DNA of 64,000 bases from Polaribacter sp. KT25b (GCF_900105145.1 NZ_LT629752.1:2690001-2754000); one strand, 5' to 3'. Shown: positions 36,585-45,629, counted from the stretch's first letter. A program made the numbers and translations. The notes: generated by a model not told the origin, from the sequence alone.

Positions 36585-38002
36585 AAATTCTTGTAACAGG
36601 TGCAACAGGTTATATTGGTAAAAGATTAATTCCTTTATTATTAAATGATGGTCATACAATTGTGTGCCCTGTTAGAGATAAAAAAAGAGCTCAAAATTAT
36701 TATAAAGAACAAAAAAACATAACACTTGTAGAAGCCGATTTTTTAAACAAAGAAACTTTAGATTCAATTTCTAAAGATATTGATGCAGCTTATTATTTAA
36801 TACATTCTATGTCTAATTCTGCAAAAGAATTTCATGTTTTAGAAGAAAAATGTGCTTTTAATTTTAAACAATTTGCAGAAAAAACCTCTATAAAACAAGT
36901 AATTTATTTAAGCGGAATTACCAATGACACGAAACTCTCGAAACATCTATTGTCAAGAAAAAATGTAGAAGAAGCTTTGGCATCAAAAAAGTATGCTTTA
37001 ACCACTTTTAAAGCAGGAATTATAGTTGGTTCTGGAAGTTCATCCTTTGAAATTATTCGAGATATTGTAGAAAAATTGCCCTTTATGATTACGCCTAAAT
37101 GGCTAAACACAAAAACCCAACCTTTATCTATTAGAGATGTGTTATCATTTTTGCACAAAGCCTTAAATAAAGAAGAATTATATAATACTTCTTATGATAT
37201 TTTTGGCCCAGAAATAATGACCTACAAAACCATGTTATTACAATTTGCAGAAGTACGTAAATTAAAAAGATGGATTATTACTATTCCGGTAATGACTCCT
37301 GGATTATCTTCTTATTGGCTCTATTTTGTTACCTCAACTTCATATAAATTAGCACGTACTTTGGTAAATTCGATGGGCGTAGAAGTAATTGGAAATAAAA
37401 GTGATATCAATAAAATATTAGATATTAACCCAATATCTTACAAAGAAGCTGTTGAATTGGCTTTTAAAAAAATTGAACAAAATAGTATTATTTCTAGCTG
37501 GAAAGATTCTTACATCAGCAGTGGAAAATTAAAAAATTATGTGCATGAATTTATAAATGTTCCAGAATATGGATGTTTTAAAGATTTTAAAAAGCGAAAG
37601 GTTAAAAATAAAAAAACTGTTTTAAACAAAATTTGGGCAATTGGTGGTGAAACAGGTTGGTATTATGGCACTTTTCTATGGAAAATTCGTGGATTTGTAG
37701 ATCAACTTTTTGGTGGTGCAGGTTTACGCAGAGGAAGAAGACATCCATCTGAATTAAATGCCGGAGATGCTTTAGATTTTTGGCGTGTTATTTATGCTGA
37801 TAAAGAAAAAGGCAAACTACTACTCTACGCAGAAATGATTTTACCTGGTGAAGCTTGGTTAGAGTTTAGAATTGAAAACGGAATTTTATATCAAACAGCA
37901 ACTTTTAGACCCCATGGCTTGGCTGGCAGATTGTATTGGTATTCGGTAATGCCTTTTCACTGGTTTGTTTTTAATGGAATGATTAACAACATCAACAAAT
38001 AA
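36581..38002 (+). CDS. NAD(P)-binding SDR-like protein with DUF2867 domain
   Basis: 473 residues. An extended-SDR Rossmann domain (1-~300) opens with VTGATGYIGKRL (GxxGxxG at 7-13); VIYLSGI and the LSRKNVEEAL segment follow the NmrA/YbjT-like pattern. The C-terminal part (~330-473) is a DUF2867 domain: RRGRRHPSELNAGDALDFWRV, then PGEAWLEFRI, ending in an aromatic-rich stretch. Such proteins occur widely in Flavobacteriia and often sit beside flavin or light-response genes; their reaction is not established. Translationally coupled to the flavin reductase gene. Confidence 0.8.
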   Translation: MKILVTGATGYIGKRLIPLLLNDGHTIVCPVRDKKRAQNYYKEQKNITLVEADFLNKETLDSISKDIDAAYYLIHSMSNSAKEFHVLEEKCAFNFKQFAEKTSIKQVIYLSGITNDTKLSKHLLSRKNVEEALASKKYALTTFKAGIIVGSGSSSFEIIRDIVEKLPFMITPKWLNTKTQPLSIRDVLSFLHKALNKEELYNTSYDIFGPEIMTYKTMLLQFAEVRKLKRWIITIPVMTPGLSSYWLYFVTSTSYKLARTLVNSMGVEVIGNKSDINKILDINPISYKEAVELAFKKIEQNSIISSWKDSYISSGKLKNYVHEFINVPEYGCFKDFKKRKVKNKKTVLNKIWAIGGETGWYYGTFLWKIRGFVDQLFGGAGLRRGRRHPSELNAGDALDFWRVIYADKEKGKLLLYAEMILPGEAWLEFRIENGILYQTATFRPHGLAGRLYWYSVMPFHWFVFNGMINNINK

Positions 38003-38155
38003 TTTTTTGAATGATACTAAAATTCAAACATTCTTTAGAAGCAACTTCATAATCAAATTACTTAAAAAACTTACCGCATTTAATTATTTCTGATATTCTA
38101 TAAATTAGAAAAAAATCTTTTATTTGAAACAGTTTCAGTTTCTAAATTTATTTTA

Positions 38156-38198
38156 TGACCAAAATCATATTAATTGATAGAATGTTACTTTAATTTTG
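38156..38198 (+). promoter_or_regulatory. TGA-N6-TCA site plus -7 box, promoter of the kinase/response-regulator pair
   Basis: TGACCAAAATCA (38156-38167), 23 bp, then TAATTTTG (38191-38198). The spacing is identical to the nine other sites of this window. The predicted transcript start near 38204 leaves a leader of ~180 nt before the kinase gene. The rest of the 380-bp gap 38003-38382 shows no gene or repeat. Since this operon encodes a Crp-type regulator, the site suggests autoregulation. Confidence 0.75.
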
Positions 38199-38382
38199 TT
38201 AGGTTAATTGAGTATCAATTAAATAAAAAAAAACAAATCAATATTAAACTACTTCAATTTTAATTTTTCTGATTTGTATTTACTGGGTATTCTCTTAAAA
38301 ATGGATTCTGTTTCTTTAAAAAAATAGAAGTGTTTAAAAGTATAAATAACAATTTATAAATTAAATATCTTAACCTAATAAA

Positions 38383-41172
38383 ATGAATGAGAACATAGAA
38401 AATATAGCTCTTTTACAAAAAATTTTCAATGCTTCTCATCAAGGTATCTTAGTAATTAATAATGCCGATTTTATAATAAATGCAAATGCTAAATGCCAAA
38501 AAATGTTTGGTTATAATGCTGATGAAATACTAGAAAAAAAGATAGAAACTCTTATTCCAGAGAAAATTAAAAAAACAATAAAAAAACAAAGAGAAAAATT
38601 TGAACAAAAACCCAAATTAGATGGAATTAATTTAAACTTAAATTCTATTGGAGTTAAAAAAAATGGATCTGCATTTCCTATAGAAATAAATTTAAGCTTA
38701 ACAACCTTAAACAATAAACCAATTGTAATTGTCTTTTTAATTGATAATACAAAACAACAATCTGATAAACAAAAACTGGCAATTAGCGAGTTTAGAAAGG
38801 CTGAAGCACAACGACTTGCTCATGTAGCCAATTGGTCTTGGAATTTAAAAACCGATGAAAGAAACTGGTCTGATGAATTTTATAGAATTTACGGACTAAC
38901 TCCAGGTGATGAACGTCTTAACAACAAAACTGTTCTAAGTTTTACGCATCCAGATGACAGAAAAAAAACATTAAAAGAAATTGATAATGCTATTAAAAGC
39001 TACAAACCATACAAATATCAAAAAAGAATTATAAGACCAAATGGAGAAATAAGATACATTATAGCAAAAGGAAAAATTTTATTTGATGAAGATAGTAATC
39101 CAAAGGAAATGTATGGAACCATACAAGATATTACTAAGCATAAAAAAATTGAATATAAACTAAAAAGTAGTCAAGAAAAAAACCAAGCGATATTAGAGGC
39201 TTTGCCAGATTTAATGGTTCTTTACGACAAAAATGGTAATTATCTTGAAATTCATTCATCCGAAGGAGATGAACTTGCAATAGCCTACAATGAAAATATT
39301 GGTCAAAATATAGATAAAATTCTACCAAAAGATGTTTGTGAAAAAATAAGAAAAAGCTTTGATAATTGTGAAAAAACGAAAAAAACTCAAATTATAGAAT
39401 ATTCGCTTAGCATTAAAGATAAACTGAAACATATAGAAGCTAGAATAGTACAAACAGATGAAGGTAATTTTTTATCTATTATACGTAATATTACAAAAAG
39501 TAAAAATGTAGAAAAATTTATTTTAGAAAAAGAACAAAGACTAAGACTAACTTTAGAAGCTGGTGAGTTTGGTTCTTGGGATTGGAATTTAATTACCAAT
39601 AAAATAGAAAGAGACAGATATCAAAACTCATTATTTGGCATTAAAAACAATGAAAATACTGCAACTTATGAATCTTTTTTAAATAAAATTCATCCAGAAG
39701 ACAAAGAAAGAGTAAAACGAACAATATTAGAAGCTATAAAAAAAACTAAAAATTACACTCTAGAATATAGAGTAATTCATGCTGATTCTTCTATTCATTG
39801 GTTACATGAAAAAGGTAAAATTTTTAAAAATAATCATGGAAAACCAATTAGAATAATAGGTGTAACAAATAACATTACGAAGCAAAAAAAAGCTGAAGAA
39901 AAATTAATTGAAAGTGAAGAGAAATTGCGTAACTACACTATAAAATTAGAAGAAAAAGTTACAGAACGAACTAAAGAACTTACAACTACAGTACAAAAAC
40001 TAGTAGAATCTAATTTAAATCTCGAAGATCAAATATTAATAACTGATGAGGCAGAACGCAGTGCATTAACGAGTAAGTTATTATTAACAAACATTTCTAA
40101 AAACTTTCCTAGAGGTCTTATTATGGTTGTAAATGAGAATTACTGTATTGATTATATTGAAGGTGAGGAGCTTGATAAAATGGAAATGAGAGGCGTAGTT
40201 GTTGATGGAACCAAAATTGACAAGATTCAAGTTTTTTCTGAAGAACGAAAAACTAGATTAAAAGAAAACATAAAAAAAACACTTAGTGGTAAACACCTCT
40301 CTTTCGAAATAGAATTTAAAGGTATACCTTATTTGGTAAATACAACTCCGTTATTTAACAATGAAAAAATAATTAAACGAGCTTTATTGGTTTATAATAA
40401 TATTTTTGAACAAAAACAAGTAGAAATAGACATCCTAAATACATTAAAAAAAGAAAGAGAATTAAGTGAATTAAAATCGCGTTTTATCTCTATGGCTTCT
40501 CATGAATTTAGAACACCATTAAGTGCTATTTTATCATCAGCAATTTTAATTGAAAAGCAGAACGGAGTTGGCAAAGAAGATAAAAGAATAAATTATGTTT
40601 CTAAAATTAGGTCTAATGTTAAAGATTTAGTAGTAATCTTAAATGATTTTCTTTCTTTAGGAAAATTACAAGAAGGAAAAGTTGTGGCGCAACCAACAAC
40701 TTTTAATTTAATTGATTTCTTAAAACTTTTAATAGAAGAAATTAATAATATCAAAAAAAATGGTCAAATAATTACTTTACAATATGAAAATTCTATAATT
40801 AAAGTGGTTTTAGACCCTAAACTTTTAAAACATATAATTCATAATTTACTATCTAACGCCATAAAATACTCCGAAGAAAACCAAGAAATAATTATTAAAG
40901 TAACGCCTAATAATAAACTTGTAAACATAAAAATAATAGACCAAGGTATAGGAATACCGCAAGAAGATCAAGCAAATATGTTTCAACGATTTTATAGAGC
41001 AGATAATGCTGCAAATATTCAAGGAACTGGTTTAGGTTTAAATATTGTAAAACAGTATACAGATTTAATGGATGGCACCATTAACTTTAAGAGTGAGTTA
41101 AATAAAGGGTCAACTTTTTATTTAGAGTTTCCTTTAAAAGAAAAAAAAGATGAAAAAAATATTATTAATTGA
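38383..41172 (+). CDS. Soluble multi-PAS sensor histidine kinase
   Basis: 929 residues without membrane segments, so a cytoplasmic sensor. At least four PAS domains are visible (~10-130; ~145-255 with WSWNLKTDERNW; ~262-375; ~385-510 with WDWNLITNKIERD), a coiled coil (~510-560) and a further PAS-like region (~570-690). The kinase core has the H-box ISMASHEFRTPLSA with His707, the N-box HNLLSNAIKYS, the G1 box DQGIGIP and the G2 box GTGLGLNIVKQ. No haem- or flavin-binding motif stands out, so the signal is unknown. It overlaps the response-regulator gene by 23 bp and is preceded by a predicted regulated promoter. Confidence 0.9.
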   Translation: MNENIENIALLQKIFNASHQGILVINNADFIINANAKCQKMFGYNADEILEKKIETLIPEKIKKTIKKQREKFEQKPKLDGINLNLNSIGVKKNGSAFPIEINLSLTTLNNKPIVIVFLIDNTKQQSDKQKLAISEFRKAEAQRLAHVANWSWNLKTDERNWSDEFYRIYGLTPGDERLNNKTVLSFTHPDDRKKTLKEIDNAIKSYKPYKYQKRIIRPNGEIRYIIAKGKILFDEDSNPKEMYGTIQDITKHKKIEYKLKSSQEKNQAILEALPDLMVLYDKNGNYLEIHSSEGDELAIAYNENIGQNIDKILPKDVCEKIRKSFDNCEKTKKTQIIEYSLSIKDKLKHIEARIVQTDEGNFLSIIRNITKSKNVEKFILEKEQRLRLTLEAGEFGSWDWNLITNKIERDRYQNSLFGIKNNENTATYESFLNKIHPEDKERVKRTILEAIKKTKNYTLEYRVIHADSSIHWLHEKGKIFKNNHGKPIRIIGVTNNITKQKKAEEKLIESEEKLRNYTIKLEEKVTERTKELTTTVQKLVESNLNLEDQILITDEAERSALTSKLLLTNISKNFPRGLIMVVNENYCIDYIEGEELDKMEMRGVVVDGTKIDKIQVFSEERKTRLKENIKKTLSGKHLSFEIEFKGIPYLVNTTPLFNNEKIIKRALLVYNNIFEQKQVEIDILNTLKKERELSELKSRFISMASHEFRTPLSAILSSAILIEKQNGVGKEDKRINYVSKIRSNVKDLVVILNDFLSLGKLQEGKVVAQPTTFNLIDFLKLLIEEINNIKKNGQIITLQYENSIIKVVLDPKLLKHIIHNLLSNAIKYSEENQEIIIKVTPNNKLVNIKIIDQGIGIPQEDQANMFQRFYRADNAANIQGTGLGLNIVKQYTDLMDGTINFKSELNKGSTFYLEFPLKEKKDEKNIIN

Positions 41173-42220
41173 AGACAATAAAGATGTTAGAGAAAATACT
41201 GCTGATATTCTTGAATTAGAAAATTACTCTGTTATTACTGCCGAAAACGGAAAAATAGGCGTAGAAAAAGCTCTTGAATTTAATCCTGATATTATTATTT
41301 GTGATATTATGATGCCTGTTTTAGATGGTTATGGCGTGTTTGAAAATTTAAGTAAAAAACCTAAAACCGCAAGTATTCCTTTTATTTTTCTAACTGCTAA
41401 ATCAGAAAAAATTGATGTAAGAAAAGGAATGAATCTTGGCGCTGATGACTATTTAACGAAACCTTTTGAAGAGAATGAATTAATCGATGCAATAGAATGT
41501 AGAATTAAAAAAAATAATTTTTTAATAAAAAAATTCTCTAAAAATGTTGAAGGAATTAACGAGTTTTTAAACGAAGCAACAGCATATTTAAATCTAGAAG
41601 AATTATCTAAAGATCAAAGTGCTGAAAAGTATATTAAAAAAGATTGTATTTTTACTGAAGGAACAGCAGCACATCAATTATTTTTAATTAAAAGCGGAAA
41701 CGTAAAAACTTTTAGAACTACAGAATCTGGAAAAGAATTTGTTACTGGTTTATATAGTGCCGGAGATTTTATAGGTCAATTATCGCTATTAAGTGAAAAA
41801 GGATTATACATAGAAACTGCAAGTATTTTAGAAGATGCTGAGATTTTTTCAATTCCAAAAGCAGATTTTATCAGACTTTTATATGAAAATAAAGAAGTTT
41901 CAAATAAATTTATTGATATAATGTCTAATAATTTAATTGACTTGCAAGAGCATTTGGTTGATATGGCTTATGCAACTGTTAGACAACGAACTGCAAAAGC
42001 TCTTTTAGAATTAGACCATAAAGGAATGATTAAAGATAATAATCATAAAGGAATTAGCATGCCTAGAGAAGATTTTGCTGGCCTAATTGGTACAGCTACA
42101 GAAACAGCAATTAGAATGCTTACTGAATTTAAAAACGAAGGTTTAATTGGCATAGAAACCAATAGAAAAATAGTTTTACTAGATAAACAAACCCTTAAAC
42201 AAATAGTAGAATTTGGATAA
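41150..42220 (+). CDS. Receiver-Crp/Fnr hybrid response regulator
   Basis: 356 residues. A receiver domain (1-~120) with Asp8-Asp9... acidic pocket (EDN), phosphoacceptor Asp52, Thr82 and Lys104; a Crp-type sensor barrel (~155-270); and a Crp-type winged helix (~275-350). The recognition helix GTATETAIRMLTEF keeps Glu318 and Arg322 at the positions where Crp and Fnr read the G and A of their half-sites. The barrel lacks the Arg-containing phosphate-binding cassette of true cAMP receptors, and there is no Fnr-type Cys cluster, so control is most likely by phosphorylation from the overlapping kinase gene. It is the best candidate for binding the TGA-N6-TCA sites found across this region. Confidence 0.88.
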   Translation: MKKILLIEDNKDVRENTADILELENYSVITAENGKIGVEKALEFNPDIIICDIMMPVLDGYGVFENLSKKPKTASIPFIFLTAKSEKIDVRKGMNLGADDYLTKPFEENELIDAIECRIKKNNFLIKKFSKNVEGINEFLNEATAYLNLEELSKDQSAEKYIKKDCIFTEGTAAHQLFLIKSGNVKTFRTTESGKEFVTGLYSAGDFIGQLSLLSEKGLYIETASILEDAEIFSIPKADFIRLLYENKEVSNKFIDIMSNNLIDLQEHLVDMAYATVRQRTAKALLELDHKGMIKDNNHKGISMPREDFAGLIGTATETAIRMLTEFKNEGLIGIETNRKIVLLDKQTLKQIVEFG

Positions 42221-42225
42221 TATAA

Positions 42226-42268
42226 AAAAGGGATTTTCATCAAAAATTATTTAGCAAAAATCCCTTTT
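42226..42268. terminator. Bidirectional terminator
   Basis: Perfect 12-bp arms AAAAGGGATTTT (42226-42237) and AAAATCCCTTTT (42257-42268) with a 19-base loop. It lies between the convergent response-regulator gene (plus) and the small-protein operon (minus) and has suitable T-runs in both directions. Confidence 0.8.
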
Positions 42269-42271
42269 GTG

Positions 42272-42490
42272 TTACCTAAATCTTTTTAACAAATTATTAA
42301 TTACATACGAGAGTAACTGTTCTTGAAACGCTCTTTTAAATTCGTTTTTGAGATTAGTAACATTAAAGATAGTTTTTGAGTTTTGAAAATTAAGTTTAAT
42401 ATGTTGTTTATTAATCTGTTTTTTCAGACTCAAAATTTTTAACTGATTATTTATTTCTTCAAAAGAATTATAACTATTTGACATCATCAT
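42272..42490 (-). CDS. Small DUF6327-like protein
   Basis: 72 residues, basic and mostly helical (NSFEEINNQLKILSLKKQIN). I recognise it only as the small third member of YtxH-holin clusters of Flavobacteriia, of unknown role. The start ATGATGATG overlaps the upstream gene by up to 17 bp; the third Met would reduce that overlap. No membrane segment or known motif. Confidence 0.6.
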   Translation of the reverse strand: MMMSNSYNSFEEINNQLKILSLKKQINKQHIKLNFQNSKTIFNVTNLKNEFKRAFQEQLLSYVINNLLKRFR

Positions 42491-42833
42491 TTATAAAATA
42501 ATAATTTGAAAACTTTCTTAACAACGGTCTATTTAGTTTATCTCTAAAAAAATAAAAAACCAAAACTACCAATACATAAAATAACCCAACAATTAAAAAA
42601 CCATAAAACGTATTTTCTAAAACCTGTGCCAACCTAAAAGCAACAGCAAAAGATATTATTAACAAAGACATAGCTACCAAAACACCAATTATCAGCATTT
42701 TAGACATGTAAGTTATACAAAGCATAAGTACTTTAAAACTTTTAAGCTTAATATAAGCTTCACTATTTTTAAAATATTCTTGAATATTAATATCTGCTTC
42801 TAATACGTTTTCTTTTAATTCTTTAAAAGCCAT
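42474..42833 (-). CDS. Holin-like (Phage_holin_3_6 superfamily) membrane protein
   Basis: 119 residues with an amphipathic N-terminus (~1-30), two long hydrophobic segments (~45-70 and ~78-98) and a charged C-terminus. This is the layout of holin-X/competence-type membrane proteins encoded beside YtxH genes in Bacteroidota; they are thought to act in envelope stress, not phage lysis. Starts 5 bp after the YtxH gene and overlaps the next small gene. Confidence 0.7.
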   Translation of the reverse strand: MAFKELKENVLEADINIQEYFKNSEAYIKLKSFKVLMLCITYMSKMLIIGVLVAMSLLIISFAVAFRLAQVLENTFYGFLIVGLFYVLVVLVFYFFRDKLNRPLLRKFSNYYFINDDVK

Positions 42834-42838
42834 AATAA

Positions 42839-43165
42839 TTATTTTTGCTGAGGCTCCATTTTTTTAAGTTCTTCTAACTTTCTTTCTAAACTAGCAATGA
42901 TATCTTCTGCTTTACCATTCATGTGAGAAATAGTTTCATCTAGTTTTTCTTTAATTTCCTGTTTTTTTTCATTTACAGATTTTGTAAGATCTGCTTTGGC
43001 ATGATTTACACGTTCAGAAATATCGTGCTTAATATCTTCTGCTTTGTGTTTAATTTTTCCTCTAGTATTTTTACCTTTATCTGGCGCATACAAAACGCCA
43101 ATTCCTGCTCCTATTGCTGCTCCAGCTAATAGCGCTAACAATGTGTTTTCATTATTGTTTGACAT
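42839..43165 (-). CDS. YtxH-domain stress protein
   Basis: 108 residues. The N-terminal glycine-rich membrane segment (LLALLAGAAIGAGIGVLYAPDKG) is the YtxH signature; the rest is a long charged helix (~35-105) predicted to form a coiled coil. YtxH proteins are linked to general stress responses. First gene of a three-gene minus operon, with a TGA-N6-TCA promoter 58-100 bp upstream. Confidence 0.85.
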   Translation of the reverse strand: MSNNNENTLLALLAGAAIGAGIGVLYAPDKGKNTRGKIKHKAEDIKHDISERVNHAKADLTKSVNEKKQEIKEKLDETISHMNGKAEDIIASLERKLEELKKMEPQQK

Positions 43166-43222
43166 GATTTTATTTTTTAAACTTACCCAAAGGCAAGCGA
43201 GTTCATAATTTAATTTCTATAT

Positions 43223-43265
43223 CAAATTTAGTTCAACTTATACACTCATAGAATGACCTAAGTCA
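43223..43265 (-). promoter_or_regulatory. TGA-N6-TCA promoter of the YtxH operon
   Basis: On the minus strand TGACTTAGGTCA (43265-43254), 23 bp, then TAAATTTG (43230-43223). It is one half of a divergent pair with the promoter at 43305-43347; the two have identical site and -7 sequences. Confidence 0.82.
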
Positions 43266-43304
43266 ATCTAGTAAAAAATTAAAAAAACTATAAAAACACA
43301 CATC

Positions 43305-43347
43305 TGACTTAGGTCATTACCTCTTTAAGTAAATCAGAGTAAATTTG
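43305..43347 (+). promoter_or_regulatory. TGA-N6-TCA promoter of the general-stress gene
   Basis: TGACTTAGGTCA (43305-43316), 23 bp, then TAAATTTG (43340-43347), 39 bp before the start codon at 43387. With transcription starting ~5 bp after the -7 box the site centres at about -41.5. Confidence 0.82.
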
Positions 43348-43386
43348 AAAAACGATGAGTAATTTTATTACCATTATTTAATTATA

Positions 43387-43881
43387 ATGAAAACTCCAGA
43401 AGCACAACATAAAGAAGTTATATTAAAATCATATCCAGAATTTCAGCAAATTGAAAAAGCGGTAAATATTCTTAAAAAATTAAAAAACAACAATCTGCAA
43501 GTAACAATTATTGGTAAGCTTGATGAAGAAAATTTGGATGATAAATTAAATGAAATTAATTTAGAAAAATCAATGGAAAAAAAATGCCTTGCGTTGTTTG
43601 AACCTCCTTTAGATTTTGGCATTCTTTCAAACCCAAATATTGGTACTATTTTTATTGCAGGTTTTCTTGTTTCTATGTTTTTACAAGAAGTAGAGCATAA
43701 AAAAATAGGCGTTATGTTAACTGGTCCTTTTGGTATTTTAAGAGGTTTAGGAATAAATAAAGAAAGAACTTCTTTTTATTTAGAAGCTTTACACAGAGGA
43801 AATTATTTATTTATAGTAAGAGGATATGATACTGAAATAAATCAAATAAAAAGGAAATTAAGCTCCTTTAGCCACAAATAA
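43387..43881 (+). CDS. General stress protein 17M/YflT-like protein
   Basis: 164 residues, cytoplasmic or membrane-associated. The central hydrophobic Gly-rich segment (~75-120: GTIFIAGFLVSMF, then GVMLTGPFGILRGLGI) followed by KERTSFYLEALHRGNYLFIVRG matches the pattern of YflT-type proteins, where GIPxxxAxxYxxALxxGxxLV follows the Gly-rich stretch. Function of the family is unknown apart from stress induction. It stands alone, transcribed from its own regulated promoter and convergent with the Usp gene. Confidence 0.55.
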   Translation: MKTPEAQHKEVILKSYPEFQQIEKAVNILKKLKNNNLQVTIIGKLDEENLDDKLNEINLEKSMEKKCLALFEPPLDFGILSNPNIGTIFIAGFLVSMFLQEVEHKKIGVMLTGPFGILRGLGINKERTSFYLEALHRGNYLFIVRGYDTEINQIKRKLSSFSHK

Positions 43882-43931
43882 GGACTTAATAATCTTATCA
43901 ATTTAATAATTTTTTATTACTAAAAAAACCG

Positions 43932-44792
43932 CTAATTTTCTACTAAAATAAGATCATTAATAACCAATACTGGTAAAGACAAATGAGAATCTAATTCTTT
44001 TAACAAAGGTCTTGGCAGTTCATTACTAATAAAACCAACTTTCCCTTTTATAAAAACAATGAGACTATAGGTATCATCTTCTATAAAAAGATTAATCCCT
44101 TTATTTACATTCATACGTTTAAGAGTATGAAAATTATATTTTAGTCCTACCAAAATTGATGCTAGTTTATTTTTATTTTCTAACTGATCTTCATCCAATT
44201 GATGTTCTTTTTTTATGTGTAAAATATTTATTTCTGATTGATGTAATTTGGCAATAGTAAGAATTTCAGAAAAATTGGTTTCATGTAAAGCTTCATCATA
44301 ATCAATAGGAAGTACAATTTTATCAAGTCCGTTAAATTTGTGATCACTAGGAACTATCAAAATGGAACATTCTGTAATATATTCTGTTATATCTACAAGC
44401 GGAACATTTTCATCTTCTTCCTCCTTAAATGTATTTTTAGATCCTAAAACAAGTAAATCTATAGCGTTATTTTTTATAGCGTCTTTTAAAGAAAATAACA
44501 AAGAATTAAAACTTGATATCGTTTTATAAGTATGCTTTGTGCTTTTGGAAGTAGAATTTAAAGTATTTATTATTGTTTTTAATCCCGCTTCGGATGTTTT
44601 CTTATCTAATATATAAGTTTCATTATCTGTTTCTGGTATTAATGCCTCAATATCTGATGCATCTTTTCCGGCTTGAAAAGCATTTAAAATATAAAACACG
44701 CAAGGTTGTTGCTCATAAAGCTTACTTGTATACTGAATTGCATTTAATGCATTTTTAGAAAAATCAGTATAACATAAAATTCTTTTTTCCAT
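43932..44792 (-). CDS. Universal stress protein with two Usp domains
   Basis: 286 residues, two tandem Usp folds (~1-150 and ~150-286). The first opens RILCYTDFSKNALNAIQYTSKLY and contains LLVLGSKN; the second contains KIVLPIDYDEALHETNFSEIL. The ATP-binding G-2x-G-9x-G(S/T) motif is not intact in either half, so nucleotide binding is uncertain. Tandem Usp proteins are typical of Bacteroidota stress regions. No TGA-N6-TCA site lies upstream. Confidence 0.85.
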   Translation of the reverse strand: MEKRILCYTDFSKNALNAIQYTSKLYEQQPCVFYILNAFQAGKDASDIEALIPETDNETYILDKKTSEAGLKTIINTLNSTSKSTKHTYKTISSFNSLLFSLKDAIKNNAIDLLVLGSKNTFKEEEDENVPLVDITEYITECSILIVPSDHKFNGLDKIVLPIDYDEALHETNFSEILTIAKLHQSEINILHIKKEHQLDEDQLENKNKLASILVGLKYNFHTLKRMNVNKGINLFIEDDTYSLIVFIKGKVGFISNELPRPLLKELDSHLSLPVLVINDLILVEN

Positions 44793-44853
44793 TTTAAACA
44801 GAATGTATTATTAAAAATTATCAATAAATCCTAAAAGGATTTCTAAATTGTAA

Positions 44854-44890
44854 AAAAAAGGGAGCCAACCAAATAAAGTCTCCCTTTTTT
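44854..44890. terminator. Intrinsic terminator between the PepSY-like and Usp genes
   Basis: Perfect arms AAAAAAGGGAG (44854-44864) and CTCCCTTTTTT (44880-44890) around a 15-base loop. Placed after the stop of the minus-strand gene at 44990-45535, it should end that transcript and isolate the Usp gene. Confidence 0.75.
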
Positions 44891-44892
44891 CC

Positions 44893-44914
44893 TGAACTTA
44901 TTTTAATAAGTTCA
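44893..44914. promoter_or_regulatory. Perfect 10-bp inverted repeat, possible operator or hairpin
   Basis: Arms TGAACTTATT and AATAAGTTCA around TT, directly beside the terminator at 44854-44890. On the minus strand it precedes that terminator, so it may be part of a compound terminator. Confidence 0.4.
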
Positions 44915-44989
44915 CGTATCAACTAACAAATTTTACACAATCTTTTTTTGAGTATAAATAGTAATATTGTAATTTTTTTAAAACTTATT

Positions 44990-45535
44990 TTAAAGTTCTA
45001 AATTTATTTTTTTGTGAACTTTTAAGATTTCTCCAGTTCCATTCATATACACTACTTTTTCGCTTTTTCCTTTTGCAATAATAAATTTATAGCGTTCTTT
45101 TTTTTGTTTGCCAGAATAATGAGTCATTTTATAACGATCTTTTGTTATAACCCAACCAGGAAACGCACTTAACATTGCATCTTTAACTTCAATAGCTGGC
45201 TCTATATCTTTACCAACCTCAACAGTACTATATAACTTACCTTCTTTATCGTAAGTAGCAGTAATTATAGTATTTTTTGCTTTTAGAACTACTTGATAAG
45301 TTTCATAATCTTCATCAGAATTAATAGTGCTATTTATATATACATCTTCTTCTATGAATACTATTGGTACTGCAAAAAATTCAATTTCTTCTAAATATCC
45401 AAATTCTTCGCCAACTGACTCAATAACTGCTATTGGCACTTTTTCTTTTTTAATTTTTGCCTGAAAAAGCACTTCTTGACTATAAGATTGTATTGCCAAT
45501 CCGATTAAAAATAGTCCTAGAATAATTTTTTTCAT
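44990..45535 (-). CDS. Periplasmic PepSY-like (BLIP-like) protein
   Basis: 181 residues with a Sec signal peptide (ends QSYSQ). The mature part has beta-alpha-beta repeats of the PepSY-like type: TYQVVLKAKNTIITATYDKEG, then ERYKFIIAKGKSEKVVYMNGTG, i.e. a strand followed by V-x-Y/M-D/N-x-x-G turns. Such proteins are periplasmic and of unknown partner. Transcribed alone from a TGA-N6-TCA promoter. Confidence 0.6.
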   Translation of the reverse strand: MKKIILGLFLIGLAIQSYSQEVLFQAKIKKEKVPIAVIESVGEEFGYLEEIEFFAVPIVFIEEDVYINSTINSDEDYETYQVVLKAKNTIITATYDKEGKLYSTVEVGKDIEPAIEVKDAMLSAFPGWVITKDRYKMTHYSGKQKKERYKFIIAKGKSEKVVYMNGTGEILKVHKKINLEL

Positions 45536-45586
45536 TTTTTTAAAATTTTAATTAATTAAATATTTTATGCTTCTGTAATTGCACTA

Positions 45587-45629
45587 CTAATTTATAACGA
45601 TTAGAAAATAGGCAAAATGACCTCAATCA
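45587..45629 (-). promoter_or_regulatory. TGA-N6-TCA promoter of the PepSY-like gene
   Basis: On the minus strand TGATTGAGGTCA (45629-45618), 23 bp, then TAAATTAG (45594-45587). One half-site is TGAT instead of TGAC and the -7 box is imperfect, but position and spacing fit the series. Confidence 0.65.

Noticed and set aside
41150..42220. Reading the regulator as an oxygen-sensing Fnr or a cAMP receptor
   Set aside because: There is no N-terminal Cys cluster, and the phosphate-binding Arg of cAMP receptors is missing; the receiver domain points to phosphorylation instead.
42474..42833. Prophage holin
   Set aside because: No other phage gene is nearby; the YtxH-holin-small protein cluster is a chromosomal stress arrangement.
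44793..44989. TGA-N6-TCA promoter expected before the Usp gene
   Set aside because: No TGA-N6-TCA sequence is present; the perfect repeat at 44893-44914 has different arms and lies beside a terminator.
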